A model generated the notes under the pieces. That model was not told where the DNA came from. It saw only the letters and a program-made list of their open reading frames with translations, and ran no database searches. Below are positions 1 to 9,057 of a stretch of DNA of 64,000 bases, piece after piece (position 1 is the stretch's first letter; every line of letters starts with the position of its first letter). The stretch comes from Rhodoplanes sp963724735 (lineage in GTDB: Bacteria > Pseudomonadota > Alphaproteobacteria > Rhizobiales > Xanthobacteraceae). The DNA is taken from assembly GCA_963724735.1 (NCBI GenBank), contig CAVRVX010000040.1, forward strand, positions 62,001 through 126,000, read 5' to 3'. A program made the translations under genes and the position numbers.

Positions 1-205
1 ACGACAGGACCGGCCGGTCGTCGATAAGAACGGTGCAGGCGCCGCACTCCCCGCCGTCGCACCCCGTTTTCGTCCCGGTGAGCCGCGCAACGTCGCGAAG
101 ATAATCGATCAAGAGCTGGTTTGGGGCGACTGCGTCCTCGCGCCAGCGTCCGTTCAACTTCAGACGAACGAGTTGCTTGCTCGGCAATACTGGATTTACG
201 CCCAT
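1..205 (-). CDS. (2Fe-2S)-binding subunit of a molybdenum hydroxylase (partial)
   Basis: Only the first 68 codons are visible; the gene runs off the left edge. It starts at ATG 205 behind a purine-rich GGGAGAGGGAG ribosome site. The segment is the plant-type ferredoxin domain of the small subunit of xanthine-dehydrogenase-family enzymes: cysteines 49, 54 and 57 sit in the motif CDGGECGACTV, and the fourth ligand would lie beyond the edge. In the family this subunit passes electrons between the molybdopterin site and FAD or an external acceptor. The wording resembles 4-hydroxybenzoyl-CoA reductase gamma and isoquinoline oxidoreductase alpha subunits, but the substrate cannot be told from this fragment. 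The large subunits should lie to the left of the window. Confidence 0.85.
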   Translation of the reverse strand, partial: MGVNPVLPSKQLVRLKLNGRWREDAVAPNQLLIDYLRDVARLTGTKTGCDGGECGACTVLIDDRPVLS

Positions 206-413
206 CGAAACGCTCCCTCTCCCATTCGGCCGGTCTTGATCGTCGGCCTTACCCGTCCCGGCATCTCACCGACGGGCCCGGTTGAAATCAAGCCCGTCCC
301 GCCAAATGCCGCCGGCATCATAAAGTAGCATTTCAGCACGAAAATACCTAATTAAAATACGCATCCGAATGCGGGTTTTTTGCTCCCTTCGGTTTAGAAG
401 TCGGCCGAAGTCT

Positions 414-625
414 CTATACGGGGAGGACCAAGCGGCTGGTCGCGCCCCTCATTCGGCCGCGGCGCTGTGGCTGTGCGAGAGATTGTCGAGAGAGGGAGAT
501 GACGTGGCCCGCGAGCGCCTCGACGAGCGGGGAACGCTCATGCGGATCGCGCAGCAGCCCGATGCGGCGCGGCGGCAGCTCGTAGTTGCACACGCCGCGG
601 CCGCAATCGGGTCTAGTCCGAACAA
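414..625 (-). pseudogene. possible remnant of a LysR-type regulator C-terminus
   Basis: An open frame of about 70 codons ending in TAG at 414-416 contains the phrase LPPRRIGLLRDPHERSPLV, which looks to me like the end of a LysR effector-binding domain. There is no helix-turn-helix part upstream: the DNA on that side is the 3' end of the esterase gene, on the same strand. If the resemblance is right, this is the stub of a regulator whose 5' part was lost. The 441-bp gap between 206 and 646 holds nothing else I recognise. The resemblance is by eye only, so treat it as tentative. Confidence 0.25.
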
Positions 626-646
626 CTCGCGGCGGCGGCAGCAATT

Positions 647-1483
647 CTATCGCGACAGCCATTCGGGAACGCGCTTGAGCGCTTCGGCCCGCGCCGCCGG
701 ATCCGTGCCCTGATGCACCTGTCCCGATCCGTCTGCGGAGGAAGCCATCCCGGTGAGAATCCTGATCGGCAGGTTGGGCTCATCGAAGCCGTGATAGGCG
801 CCGGGATAGACGGTGATGGAGACCTGCGCGCTGCGGCCGCGCGCGCCGGCCACCATCTGCTCGCACGCCTTGGCGGGCGTCCAGTCATCGGCGCCGCCGA
901 TCAGGATCAAGGTCGGCAGACGCGCGCTCCAGGCGGTCGCCTGCAATCGCCGACAACCGGGATACAGCGCGACGGCGGAGCGAAAATCCTGTCCCGTGCG
1001 CGCCACAGGCTGTTCCGGGCGAACGACGTAGAGAACGGTCGTCGCCCCATTCGACCAACCGAGCAGGGAGATGCGGTCCCCTTTTACGAAAGGCTGCTCC
1101 TGCAACCACCGCCGCGCGGCGACGGCATCCTCGACCCGCTCGCGACTGGCGCGCACCGAGCGATTGCTGACGCGGCATTGTGGTCCGAGGCCGCGGGAGC
1201 CGAAGCTATCAGGGAACAGGACGACGAATCCCATGCCCGTCAGCCGCTCGGCCCAGTCCCGGTAGCGTTCGGCGATGTCGTGCTTGCCAAGCCCGGCACA
1301 GCCGTGCAGCGCGACGACCGCGGGGAAGGGGCCTTGCCCGTCCGGCCGGTACAGGACGGCGTCGAGCGAGAAGCCCGGCCGCGCGATGCGGACAGGCTCG
1401 GGAGCGGCCGCGGCGCTGGTTGGGAGCGCGCTGGCGGCGCCAGCGAGAAGAGTCATCAGCAAGAGTCCGTTTACGGCCCGCAT
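647..1483 (-). CDS. dienelactone hydrolase family protein (exported alpha/beta hydrolase)
   Basis: A 278-residue predicted serine hydrolase, probably periplasmic. Residues 1-28 form a signal peptide (positive start, hydrophobic core, Ala-rich cleavage region). The catalytic residues are visible: oxyanion-loop HGCAG near 60-64, nucleophile Ser144 in GWSNG, acid Asp199 or Asp200 in GGADDWTP, and His231 in GAYHGFD. True dienelactone hydrolases use cysteine; here the nucleophile is serine, so esterase activity on an unknown substrate is more likely than chlorocatechol degradation. The ATG at 1483 was chosen over an in-frame start 66 bases upstream because the signal peptide begins there. It stands alone between a possible regulator remnant and the lpxK cluster. 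Confidence 0.82.
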   Translation of the reverse strand: MRAVNGLLLMTLLAGAASALPTSAAAAPEPVRIARPGFSLDAVLYRPDGQGPFPAVVALHGCAGLGKHDIAERYRDWAERLTGMGFVVLFPDSFGSRGLGPQCRVSNRSVRASRERVEDAVAARRWLQEQPFVKGDRISLLGWSNGATTVLYVVRPEQPVARTGQDFRSAVALYPGCRRLQATAWSARLPTLILIGGADDWTPAKACEQMVAGARGRSAQVSITVYPGAYHGFDEPNLPIRILTGMASSADGSGQVHQGTDPAARAEALKRVPEWLSR

Positions 1484-1669
1484 CAGTTCGGTCTGCCCTG
1501 GTCCGTTTCCCTGCACGCTGCGCTCGGTCTTCCGAAGCAACGCCGCCAAGATACACGGCGGGGTTTCGCTTCGTGGGCCGGCATACTATCTTGTCTTGGG
1601 AGCCACGACTCGTGATTCTCCGGCCGTTTATGCCAGTCGCGCGGCGCGATCGCGCTGTGGAGGTCATGC

Positions 1670-1894
1670 GTGCTGAACCGCTTCGATCCTCGTTCGCCTC
1701 AGACGGGCGAAGCCGAGGTCAGATATCTTGATTCGGACTTCCGCGTCATTCGTGCCGGCGCTTTCGTGCGTTGCGCCGTCACCGGCGTCCCGATCCCGCT
1801 CGAGGAGCTGAAATATTGGAGCGTCGACCGGCAGGAGGCCTATGCGACGCCCGAAGCGGTGATGCGGCGCTGGCATCCCGATCGCGTGAAGTAG
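1670..1894 (+). CDS. DUF2093 domain-containing protein
   Basis: A 74-residue protein starting at GTG 1670 behind GGAGG. It matches the short DUF2093 family of Rhizobiales: the core runs from RYLDSDFRV near residue 18 through CAVTG to YWSVDRQEAY near residues 49-58. No function is established for the family. It faces lpxK tail to tail, its stop codon directly abutting the lpxK stop at 1895, and this neighbourhood is the usual one for the family. The conserved CAVTG and the acidic/aromatic pattern suggest a compact, possibly metal-binding fold, but only one cysteine is present, so that is speculation. Confidence 0.85.
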   Translation: MLNRFDPRSPQTGEAEVRYLDSDFRVIRAGAFVRCAVTGVPIPLEELKYWSVDRQEAYATPEAVMRRWHPDRVK

Positions 1895-2899
1895 TCAAAT
1901 CGGCAGGCTGGTCCGCTCGCGCAGGAAAGCGCGCAGGCGTTGCTGCTGCGCCACGACCAAGGCGACCGGGAACGGCTTGCTGCGGGCGGCGAGCTCCGAA
2001 AGCGCAGGATTGCCTTGCAGGCGCGCTGCGTCCTTTTCCGTCGTCACGAGCTGCAAGTCCTCGCGCTTGGCGCGTGCAATCAGGCGCGCAGCGTCGGCGG
2101 ACGAATAGGGGTGGTGGTCGGGGAAATCGATGGCCGCCGCCACCGCAAGGCCCGCCTGCGCGAGCGTCGCGAAAAACTTGCCGGGGTCGGCTATGCCGGC
2201 AAAGGCGAGGAGACGGCGGTTCTTCAGGTCGGCCGCGACCGTTGCGTCCGGTTCAAGGCGTCCGGCAAAGACTTGGAGTCCACGCCGCCGTGCTTCGTCA
2301 ATGACCGCACTCGCGCTCGCGGCGGCGTCGCCCACGACGAGCAGCGCATGCACGCGGCCGAGTTGAATGTCGAGCGGCGCACGCAACGGGCCTGCCGGGA
2401 TTCCACGCGCGTTGCCGACGCCGCGGCGTCCATCCAGCGCGACGATTGCCGCATCCTTGACCAGCGACGGATTTTGCAGACCGTCATCCATCACGATGAC
2501 GTCCGCATTTTCCTGCACGGCGGCGGCGGCGCCGGCAACCCGGTTGCGGGCAACGATGGTCGGAGCGACGCGGGCGAGCAACAGCGGTTCGTCGCCGACC
2601 TCGGCCGCACGCGCATTCGCGCCCACCCGCACCGGGCCAGCCAGCGCGCCGCCATAGCCGCGCGTCACAAACACGGGCCTGAGGCCTGCGCGCAGGAAGA
2701 GGCGCGCCACCGCGATCGCCGTCGGGGTCTTGCCGCCGCCGCCGACCGTCAGGTTGCCGACGCAGACGACGGGGACGGCGGCCCGCTGGCCGGCGCGGCG
2801 CAGCCGGGCCGCAGCAATCAGGCCGTAACCTGCCGCTATGGGCGCAAGCAGCTGCGCCGCTGCGCCCGGTTTGCGCCACCAGAACGGCGGCTCACGCAT
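1895..2899 (-). CDS. lpxK: tetraacyldisaccharide 4'-kinase
   Basis: LpxK phosphorylates the 4' position of the lipid A disaccharide at the inner membrane, the sixth step of the Raetz pathway. The 334-residue product opens with MREPPFWW and a hydrophobic N-terminal helix (residues 12-32), followed by the P-loop GNLTVGGGGKTPT at about 48-60 and the RGYGG and DDGLQN motifs typical of the family. The ATG at 2899 was preferred to a start 240 bases upstream, which would run through kdtA. It overlaps the end of kdtA by 8 bases in the same direction, so the two are likely translated from one message. Length and motifs are normal. Confidence 0.95.
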   Translation of the reverse strand: MREPPFWWRKPGAAAQLLAPIAAGYGLIAAARLRRAGQRAAVPVVCVGNLTVGGGGKTPTAIAVARLFLRAGLRPVFVTRGYGGALAGPVRVGANARAAEVGDEPLLLARVAPTIVARNRVAGAAAAVQENADVIVMDDGLQNPSLVKDAAIVALDGRRGVGNARGIPAGPLRAPLDIQLGRVHALLVVGDAAASASAVIDEARRRGLQVFAGRLEPDATVAADLKNRRLLAFAGIADPGKFFATLAQAGLAVAAAIDFPDHHPYSSADAARLIARAKREDLQLVTTEKDAARLQGNPALSELAARSKPFPVALVVAQQQRLRAFLRERTSLPI

Positions 2900-4211
2900 G
2901 TTGCGTCCAGCTCGCGAGGCGAATCTGCATGAGATAAGGCTCGATCGCCGCCATGGATCGGTCAACCGCGCCCGCCAGCGCCTCGATTGTCCGCCGTCCC
3001 GCCGCCGCGAGCCTTGAACGGGCCGGCGCGTTGCTGAGGAGGCCGGCAAGGCGCTCGGCAAGCGAGTCGGGATCGGCGACCGGGCCGCTTCCCGCCGCTT
3101 CGTCCAGCGCCTCATAGAGATCGGCGAAATTAGCGACATGCGGACCGTGCAGGACGGCTGCGCCGAGCTTGATCGGCTCGATGGGGTTCTGCCCGCCGTG
3201 CGGGACGAGCGAACCGCCCATGAACACCACCGAAGCCAAGCGGTAGATCAGCCCGAGCTCGCCGAGCGTGTCGCAAACATAGATTTCGGTCGCCGCGTTC
3301 GGCAGCGCTCCTTGCGAGCGCTGCACCGCGGCGAGGCCCTGAGCCGTCGCAATGCCGGCCACCTCGGCGCCGCGGTTAGGATGGCGCGGTACGATGATCG
3401 TTAGCAAACGGGGAAAATCGACGCGCAACCGGCGATGCGCCGCGACGATCGCGCCCTCCTCGTCGGGATGGGTCGAAGCGGCAGCGACGATCGGACGGCC
3501 GGCGGCCGCCGTTTTCAGCGACGCAAGCATCGCCGGGTCGGCCGACAAAGGAGGCACGTCGAGCTTCAAGTTCCCGGTCGTTCTGATGCGCGGCGCGCCG
3601 AGCGCTCCGAAGCGCGCAGCATCTTCCGGCGAGCGCACGAGACAAAGATCGAAGCGCGCAAGCAGCGCTTCGATCGTGACCGGCACCCGCCGCCAGCGTT
3701 CGAACGAACGCTGCGACAGGCGTCCATTGAGGAGAATCAGCGGAATGCGGCGTTCCGCCGCGCCAAGAATGAGGTTCGGCCAGAGATCCGATTCAATGAA
3801 GAGCGCAAGGTCGGGACGCCAATGATCAAGAAAGCGCGCGACGAAGAACGGCGAGTCAAGCGGCACGAACTGGTGGAATGCGCCCTCCGGCAATCGCTTC
3901 TGCGCAAGCTCGGCCGAGGTCACCGTGCCCGAGGTGACGAGCACGGCAAACTCGCGCGCCCGCAGGCGCTCGATGATCGGCAGCGCCGCGACGAGCTCGC
4001 CCACGCTCGCCCCATGCACCCAGACCAGCGGCTCCGCCGGACGCGGCAGGCTTGCCACGCCGCGCCGCTCCGCCAGCCGGTCCGGATGCTCCTTGCCGCG
4101 CTTGAGACGGCGCGCGAGGACAAGACCGCTGAGCGGCGTCAAGCCTGCGGCCAGACCTCGGTAGGCGAGAAAGGTAAACGGCAACCGGTCAGCCAAGTCC
4201 GCTGGCTCCAA
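2892..4211 (-). CDS. waaA: 3-deoxy-D-manno-octulosonic acid transferase
   Basis: KdtA/WaaA adds Kdo from CMP-Kdo to the lipid A precursor at the cytoplasmic face of the inner membrane. The 439-residue protein has the expected N-terminal membrane-associated stretch, the HGASVGE motif near residue 67, and the GT-B C-terminal half with PRHPNRG and the GGSLVPHGGQNPIEP nucleotide-sugar motif. The first codon is TTG (4211), with only a weak upstream purine run, so the exact start is uncertain. The gene lies between a broken cysQ/IMPase gene upstream and lpxK downstream, with which it overlaps. Both products act on lipid A, which supports a shared operon. Confidence 0.95.
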   Translation of the reverse strand: MEPADLADRLPFTFLAYRGLAAGLTPLSGLVLARRLKRGKEHPDRLAERRGVASLPRPAEPLVWVHGASVGELVAALPIIERLRAREFAVLVTSGTVTSAELAQKRLPEGAFHQFVPLDSPFFVARFLDHWRPDLALFIESDLWPNLILGAAERRIPLILLNGRLSQRSFERWRRVPVTIEALLARFDLCLVRSPEDAARFGALGAPRIRTTGNLKLDVPPLSADPAMLASLKTAAAGRPIVAAASTHPDEEGAIVAAHRRLRVDFPRLLTIIVPRHPNRGAEVAGIATAQGLAAVQRSQGALPNAATEIYVCDTLGELGLIYRLASVVFMGGSLVPHGGQNPIEPIKLGAAVLHGPHVANFADLYEALDEAAGSGPVADPDSLAERLAGLLSNAPARSRLAAAGRRTIEALAGAVDRSMAAIEPYLMQIRLASWTQHA

Positions 4212-4254
4212 CTTGTGCGCCGATCCTGTCCGGTAATATTGCCGGAACGCCTAT

Positions 4255-5071
4255 TCATCGTGGGGCGATCAATCGCCCGCCGATGATCTCGCTCACAAGC
4301 CGATGACGCGAGCGATCTGCTGCGACCGACGCCTCGTGGCGCGGTTGCGGCTGATTATAGGTGATCGTTTCGCCCGCCATGGTTGTGAGCACCCCGCCCG
4401 CTTCGTGCACCAAAAGATCGGCGCCCGCAAGGTCCCAGTCATAGCTGTTCCTGCCGCCCAAGGCGACGTCGATGCGGCCTTCGGCCACGCGCGCGAAACG
4501 CAATGCGAGCGAGTGGACTTTCGGCGCGAAGACGATCCCGGCCTGCTGCGCGAAGAGCTGTTCCAGCATGCGCTGAGGTCCGGCGACACGCGCGCCCGCG
4601 AGCGCTGCGCCGCTGCCGACCGTGATGCGCACGCCGTTGAGCATTGCGCCCTGTCCGCGCACCGCCGAGAACATTTCGTTGGTGACCGGTGCGTACAGCG
4701 CGGCGACGGTCGGCCGTCCGCGTTCGACCAAGGCGGCGGAGATCGTCCAATCGGGACGTCCGGCGAGGAATGACCGCGTGCCGTCGATCGGGTCGACGAC
4801 CCACACGCGCTCGCTCGCGAGTTCGAGCCGGGTCGTCCTCGGTCTCCTCCGAAAGCCAGCCACAACCGCTGGCGGCGGTGGAGAGACGCTCCTGCATGAG
4901 CAGGTTGACGGCGATGTCGGCTTCCGACACGGGCGATCCCTCGCCGGCGCCCTTGAGCCACGTCTTGACCGGGCCCTTGAAGAACTGCAGGGCGAGGCGG
5001 CCGGCGTCGTCGAGGATCTCGGTCAGCCGAGCGGCAATCGCGGCGCGATCGATCCCGTCAGAGGCCGGCAA
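4255..5071 (-). pseudogene. inositol monophosphatase / CysQ family protein, frameshifted
   Basis: Two overlapping frames together make one IMPase-superfamily protein. The N-terminal part (from 5071, TTG) ends with GWLSEETEDDPAR; the C-terminal part carries the metal site VVDPIDGTRSF and the second signature WDLAGADLLVHEAGG. The whole span is 817 bases, one more than a multiple of three, and the frames join at the GGG run 4830-4832, so one extra G would explain the break. Family members dephosphorylate 3'-phosphoadenosine 5'-phosphate or inositol/nucleotide phosphates with Mg2+. All visible active-site motifs survive, so the change is recent or a sequencing error. It overlaps the 3' end of pmbA by 14 bases. 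Confidence 0.8.
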
Positions 5072-6410
5072 TGGTCAAGCCCTCCACGCGCACGGTCGGC
5101 GCGTTGACGCCGTAGCGGAAGTGCAGATCATCGGCCGGCTGCAAGGTGCGGAATATGTCCAGCAGGTCGCCTGCGATGGTGACCTCGCTGACCGGGAATG
5201 CGAGTTCGCCGCGCTCAATCCAGAATCCGGCGGCGCCGCGGCTGTAGTCGCCGGTCACGAGATTGACTCCCATGCCGATCAGATCAGTGACGTAAAGACC
5301 TTCGTCGATATCCTGGATGAGCTCGTCCGGGGTGGCAGCGCCCGGCTCGAGATGCACGTTCGAAGCGCTGGGAGATGGCGTCGACGACACGCCGCGCTGC
5401 GCATGTCCCGTCGTCCTTGCGCCGAGTTCGCGCGCCGTGGCGCAATCCAGCAGAAATGTCGTCAATACGCCGTCGTCGATCAAGGCGCGCCGCTTTCCGC
5501 CGACGCCCTCCGCATCGAAGGGATGCGAGCGCAGTCCGCGCCGCCGATGGGGGTCGTCGATGATGCGGATGCCGGCGGAAAACAGCATCTCGTTCAGCTT
5601 GTTTTGCAGGAAGCTCGTCTTGCGCGCGATCGCGCTGCCGTTGATCGCGGCGGTCAGATGCGTGACGAGCGAGCTTGCGGCGCGCGAATGATAGACGACG
5701 GGCGCACGCTGGGTCGGCACCTTGCGCGGATTGAGCCGCTTGACTGCGCGCTCGCCCGCGGTGCGCCCGATCAGCTCGGCGGAATCGAGATCGGCGGCGT
5801 AGACGGCGGACGAATAGTCGTAATCTCGCTCCATCGCCGTGCCGTCGCCGGCGATCGCCTGCATCGACACGCTGTGGCGCGAGCCGAGATAATGCCCGGC
5901 AAATCCAGTGCTCGTCACCAGCACCATGCCGCCGATCCCGGCCGAGGCTGACGCGCCGCCCGATTTGGTCACGCCCGGCACGGCGAGCGCGGCGGCCTCC
6001 GCCGCCTGCGCCCGTTCTTCCAGCGCGCGCACGCTCGGCATGTCCGGATCGAGCAGATCGAGATCGGGGCGCTCGCGCGTCAGCAGGGCTGGGTCGGCAA
6101 GTCCCGCGAACGGGTCCTCCGGCGCGACGCGCGCCATCGCAACGGCGCGCTCGGCGAGGGCGTCCGCCCCATCATGCGCGAGATCGTTGCTCGAAACGAC
6201 CGCCTGACGCTTGCCGACCAGCACACGCAGGCCGACATCGTCATCTTCCGAGCGTGCGGATTCTTCCACGCTTCCCTGGCGCACTTCGACCGACTGCGAG
6301 ACGCCGCGCAAGGCGATCGCATCGGCCGCATCGGCGCCGGCGCGGCGCGCGGCGGCGACGAGTTGCTCGGCGATGGCGACCAGGGCGGATTGATCAAACA
6401 ACGAGGGCAT
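5058..6410 (-). CDS. pmbA: TldD/PmbA family metallopeptidase (PmbA/TldE)
   Basis: A 450-residue member of the TldD/PmbA family. In E. coli, TldD and TldE form a heterodimeric zinc protease that degrades unfolded peptides and processes microcin B17; TldE (PmbA) is the non-zinc partner. The N-terminal VEVRQGSVEESARSEDDDVG region and the C-terminal half with VTGDYSRGAAGFWIERGE match PmbA. I see no HExxxH zinc motif, which agrees with the PmbA rather than the TldD partner. It overlaps the broken cysQ/IMPase gene by 14 bases and appears to be the first gene of the minus-strand run down to lpxK. No TldD gene is in the window. Confidence 0.92.
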   Translation of the reverse strand: MPSLFDQSALVAIAEQLVAAARRAGADAADAIALRGVSQSVEVRQGSVEESARSEDDDVGLRVLVGKRQAVVSSNDLAHDGADALAERAVAMARVAPEDPFAGLADPALLTRERPDLDLLDPDMPSVRALEERAQAAEAAALAVPGVTKSGGASASAGIGGMVLVTSTGFAGHYLGSRHSVSMQAIAGDGTAMERDYDYSSAVYAADLDSAELIGRTAGERAVKRLNPRKVPTQRAPVVYHSRAASSLVTHLTAAINGSAIARKTSFLQNKLNEMLFSAGIRIIDDPHRRRGLRSHPFDAEGVGGKRRALIDDGVLTTFLLDCATARELGARTTGHAQRGVSSTPSPSASNVHLEPGAATPDELIQDIDEGLYVTDLIGMGVNLVTGDYSRGAAGFWIERGELAFPVSEVTIAGDLLDIFRTLQPADDLHFRYGVNAPTVRVEGLTIAGL

Positions 6411-6742
6411 CGCAGGGGAGATACATGCTCTGTCGGGAAAAGGAAGTGGTGGACGTATGCCTCACATGGGGGAAAACATGCGTTCATTCAAGCGCAACGC
6501 CGCAAGCCGCGGCGCGCGTGGCGGCGGCGCGCACCCAAGCAGAATGACGGGGCCGTCCTCGTTGGCATTCCTTCAATTCGCACGAGATTTGGCAAGACCT
6601 CGTCAATCATGCGCGCAGATGGATCGCGCACACGTCTGATTAACCAGGCATTTTAAGGGGATTCGAAGCGGTCGCGCGCTAAGCTCCGCGACACGATCGG
6701 GCCGCAGAGTCCGACCAGGGAAGCTGAAAGGCGAGGCGTCAT
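6411..6742. other. intergenic region between pmbA and the DUF6101 gene
   Basis: This 332-bp divergent spacer should hold the promoters of pmbA (minus) and of the DUF6101 gene (plus). Small open frames exist here but none has a credible ribosome site or composition. I see no clear operator, terminator or repeat. Confidence 0.5.
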
Positions 6743-7318
6743 ATGAGTGCCGGCGGGGTCATGCCCTGCGGGTCGAGCCGGTTGCTCCGGCTCGACCCGT
6801 TCGCACTGCCCATCCAATTCCGCGCGAGCGACGCGGCGGCGGACGAGCGGGTGCGGTTCATCGAACTTCATCGCGAGCGCGTGGTGATGCGCCGGTCACT
6901 GGCCGGCATGCGCATGGCCATCTCGCTGCCTGTGTCGTGCTTTCTCGGCGTCGCGCTGAGGATCGTCCCGCCGGAGCCGGCGGGCGAGGGCGCGGTCGCG
7001 ATCGTGCTCGAGCACCGCGATGCGGCGCTCGCGATTCCGCTCTTCGCCGCGCCTGACGGTAAAGACGCCGTCGCCGAATGGCGCGCGTGGGGTCGCGTGC
7101 TCGGCCTGCCGTTGCTTGTCGCCGATGCCGACGGCGCGCTACGCGAACCTTTCCGGCGCATGGGCGCCCTCGGCGTCGCGCGGCGGCAAGGCCGTCGCCG
7201 TCGCGGCAGCCCGCTCAAGCGGCGCAGGCCGCGCATCCTCGGGTGCCGCCGGTCGACGCGTCTGGCGTCGAAGCCGCGCGTTCATCGCGACGAGCGAGAA
7301 ATCATCGCGCGCAGTTAG
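6743..7318 (+). CDS. DUF6101 family protein
   Basis: A 191-residue protein that I recognise as DUF6101, a family restricted to Rhizobiales and without known function. The conserved part covers residues 15-145: LPIQFRASDAAADERVRFIE, a basic VVMRRSL segment, and a second half ending in an Ala/Leu-rich helix that compares, loosely, with PilZ-like small domains. The last 45 residues are very rich in arginine and of low complexity, which suggests a disordered tail that may bind nucleic acid or acidic lipid; that is inference. It converges on ubiA, whose neighbourhood is usual for the family. Confidence 0.75.
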   Translation: MSAGGVMPCGSSRLLRLDPFALPIQFRASDAAADERVRFIELHRERVVMRRSLAGMRMAISLPVSCFLGVALRIVPPEPAGEGAVAIVLEHRDAALAIPLFAAPDGKDAVAEWRAWGRVLGLPLLVADADGALREPFRRMGALGVARRQGRRRRGSPLKRRRPRILGCRRSTRLASKPRVHRDEREIIARS

Positions 7319-7349
7319 TTCCTTCTTGTCGCCAGGGTTCTTGAGCCGT

Positions 7350-8285
7350 TTACGCCAGCGCGCGCGCTGCGGCGTCGGCGACAATCCCGGCGAACAGGAT
7401 CAGGCCGGCGTCGCGGTTCGAGCGGAACACCGACAGGCAGATGTCGGGATTGGCGATATCGACTCGATGAATCTGCCACGCAAGGTGAGCGGCGAAGGCC
7501 GCAAGCCCGAGCGCGAAGACGAAGCCGCCGCCCGCGGCGAAGCCGGCGGCGCCGATCAACGCGACCGCCAGGCCGTAGAAAAGGGCGAGCATCGGCTTGG
7601 TGCGTTCGAGGAACAGCAGCGCCGTCGATTTCACGCCGACCAGCGCATCATCCTCACGATCCTGGTGGGCATAGATCGTATCGTAGCCGATCACCCAAGC
7701 GATCGAGCCCGCATAAAGGAGGAAGGCCGGCGGATCGAGACGGCCGAACGCGCCCGCCCAACCCATCAACGCGCCCCAGGAAAAGGCCAGGCCCAAGAAA
7801 ATCTGCGGCCAATAGGTGATCCGTTTCATGAACGGGTAGAGCGCGACGATCGCGAGCGAAGCGATGCCGACCCAGACCGCAAATGCGTTGAACTGGATGA
7901 GCACGAGAAATCCAACGAGCGACTGCGCGACTACGTAGGCGAGCGCCTGCTTCAGGCTGACCTGACCGGAGGCGAGCGGCCGCGAGCGCGTGCGTTCGAC
8001 CAGCGGGTCGATGTCGCGGTCGACGATATCGTTCCAGGTGCAGCCAGCTCCGCGCATCACGAAGGCGCCGACATAAAACAGCGCGAGGTGCCAGATATTG
8101 GGCAGGGCCGCACCCGCATGCACGGCGGCGAGCGCCGCCGACCACCAGCAGGGCATCAGCAGCAGCCAAGCGCCGATCGGGCGATCGAACCGTGACAGCC
8201 GCAAATAAGGGCGGAGCGCACTGGGAGCTCGACGGTCGACGAAATTCCCAGTCGAATCGGCGACGCGGCCAGGCGCCTCGCTCAT
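7350..8285 (-). CDS. ubiA: 4-hydroxybenzoate octaprenyltransferase
   Basis: UbiA attaches the polyprenyl chain to 4-hydroxybenzoate in the inner membrane, the first membrane step of ubiquinone synthesis. The 311-residue product shows eight to nine hydrophobic segments and both Mg2+/diphosphate aspartate motifs: NDIVDRDID near residues 85-93 and YAHQDREDD about 125 residues later. RTRSRPLASG, another family signature, follows the first motif. The start overlaps the stop of the upstream secreted-protein gene by four bases (ATGA), so the two are probably co-transcribed and translationally coupled. Length and motifs are normal. Confidence 0.95.
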   Translation of the reverse strand: MSEAPGRVADSTGNFVDRRAPSALRPYLRLSRFDRPIGAWLLLMPCWWSAALAAVHAGAALPNIWHLALFYVGAFVMRGAGCTWNDIVDRDIDPLVERTRSRPLASGQVSLKQALAYVVAQSLVGFLVLIQFNAFAVWVGIASLAIVALYPFMKRITYWPQIFLGLAFSWGALMGWAGAFGRLDPPAFLLYAGSIAWVIGYDTIYAHQDREDDALVGVKSTALLFLERTKPMLALFYGLAVALIGAAGFAAGGGFVFALGLAAFAAHLAWQIHRVDIANPDICLSVFRSNRDAGLILFAGIVADAAARALA

Positions 8286-8917
8286 CGTCCGAGCGGCGTG
8301 CCTGACAATGTGTTGAGCGTGCCCGTCACCGATTTCGGGCGGTTCGTCTCAGGCGTGGGCATATAGGTCGTCCCCAGGGCATCGCTCAGGGTCGGCGGCT
8401 TCGGTGCGCCGCCAACGGCGCCTCCCTCGCACACCTGTTTCGCATTGTTCGCGATGTTGGTGTGGCCGGTCTTGAGCTGGTCAACGACATTGGAAGGGAT
8501 GCCGCAGGACGACGCATTGTCCTTGACGTATTTCGCCCACTTCCCGATTGCGCTTTCGAAGGCCTGCAGAATCTTGCACATTTCCTCGCGCGGCGCCTTG
8601 CGTTGACTGGCGGCCTTGGTGGCCTTCGCGCGCTTGCCGGTCTCGGCCTGAAGCTTGGTGAACTCCTCCATGCAAGGCGGCGCGCCGCCGCCCGCTCCGC
8701 CAGCTTGAGGCGGGACAGGCGTCATGGGGCCGGATGCGGTTGGTGCGGGAGCCATCGACGGCGCCCCGCTCGGCGGGCTCGAAGGCCACGCCGCCGTCGC
8801 ACCCGTTTGCGGCTGCTCGGTCGGCCATGGCAACGTCTGCGCCTCGCAGCGCCATGCGACGAGCACGGCCGCGGAACAGATGACCGCCGCAAGCGATCTT
8901 GACTTGTTTTTCCGCAT
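8282..8917 (-). CDS. hypothetical exported Pro/Cys-containing protein
   Basis: A 211-residue protein with a clear signal peptide (MRKNKSRSL, hydrophobic core, cleavage near CEAQ). Residues 30-75 are a Pro/Ala/Ser/Gly-rich linker of the kind found in periplasmic proteins. The conserved-looking part, residues 78-160, contains four cysteines (PPCMEE, EEMCKIL, SSCGIP, KQVCEG) in a mostly helical segment and could form two disulfides. The ATG at 8917 follows a GGGAATCGGGGG purine stretch and is preferred to a start 147 bases upstream without a signal peptide. It overlaps the ubiA start. I do not recognise a named family; similar unnamed proteins sit next to ubiA in related genomes as far as I recall. 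Confidence 0.7.
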   Translation of the reverse strand: MRKNKSRSLAAVICSAAVLVAWRCEAQTLPWPTEQPQTGATAAWPSSPPSGAPSMAPAPTASGPMTPVPPQAGGAGGGAPPCMEEFTKLQAETGKRAKATKAASQRKAPREEMCKILQAFESAIGKWAKYVKDNASSCGIPSNVVDQLKTGHTNIANNAKQVCEGGAVGGAPKPPTLSDALGTTYMPTPETNRPKSVTGTLNTLSGTPLGR

Positions 8918-9057
8918 CCCCCGATTCCCTTTTTGCCCACCTGGAAGAAAGACTGCGATTTCGGCGACAAGGGGGCGAATTTCAATATTTCGCCGGCTGT
9001 CGAGCCTTGGCCGGCCGATTTGCGGGTTCACCACCGCGGCCATCCGGGAGAAGCCGT

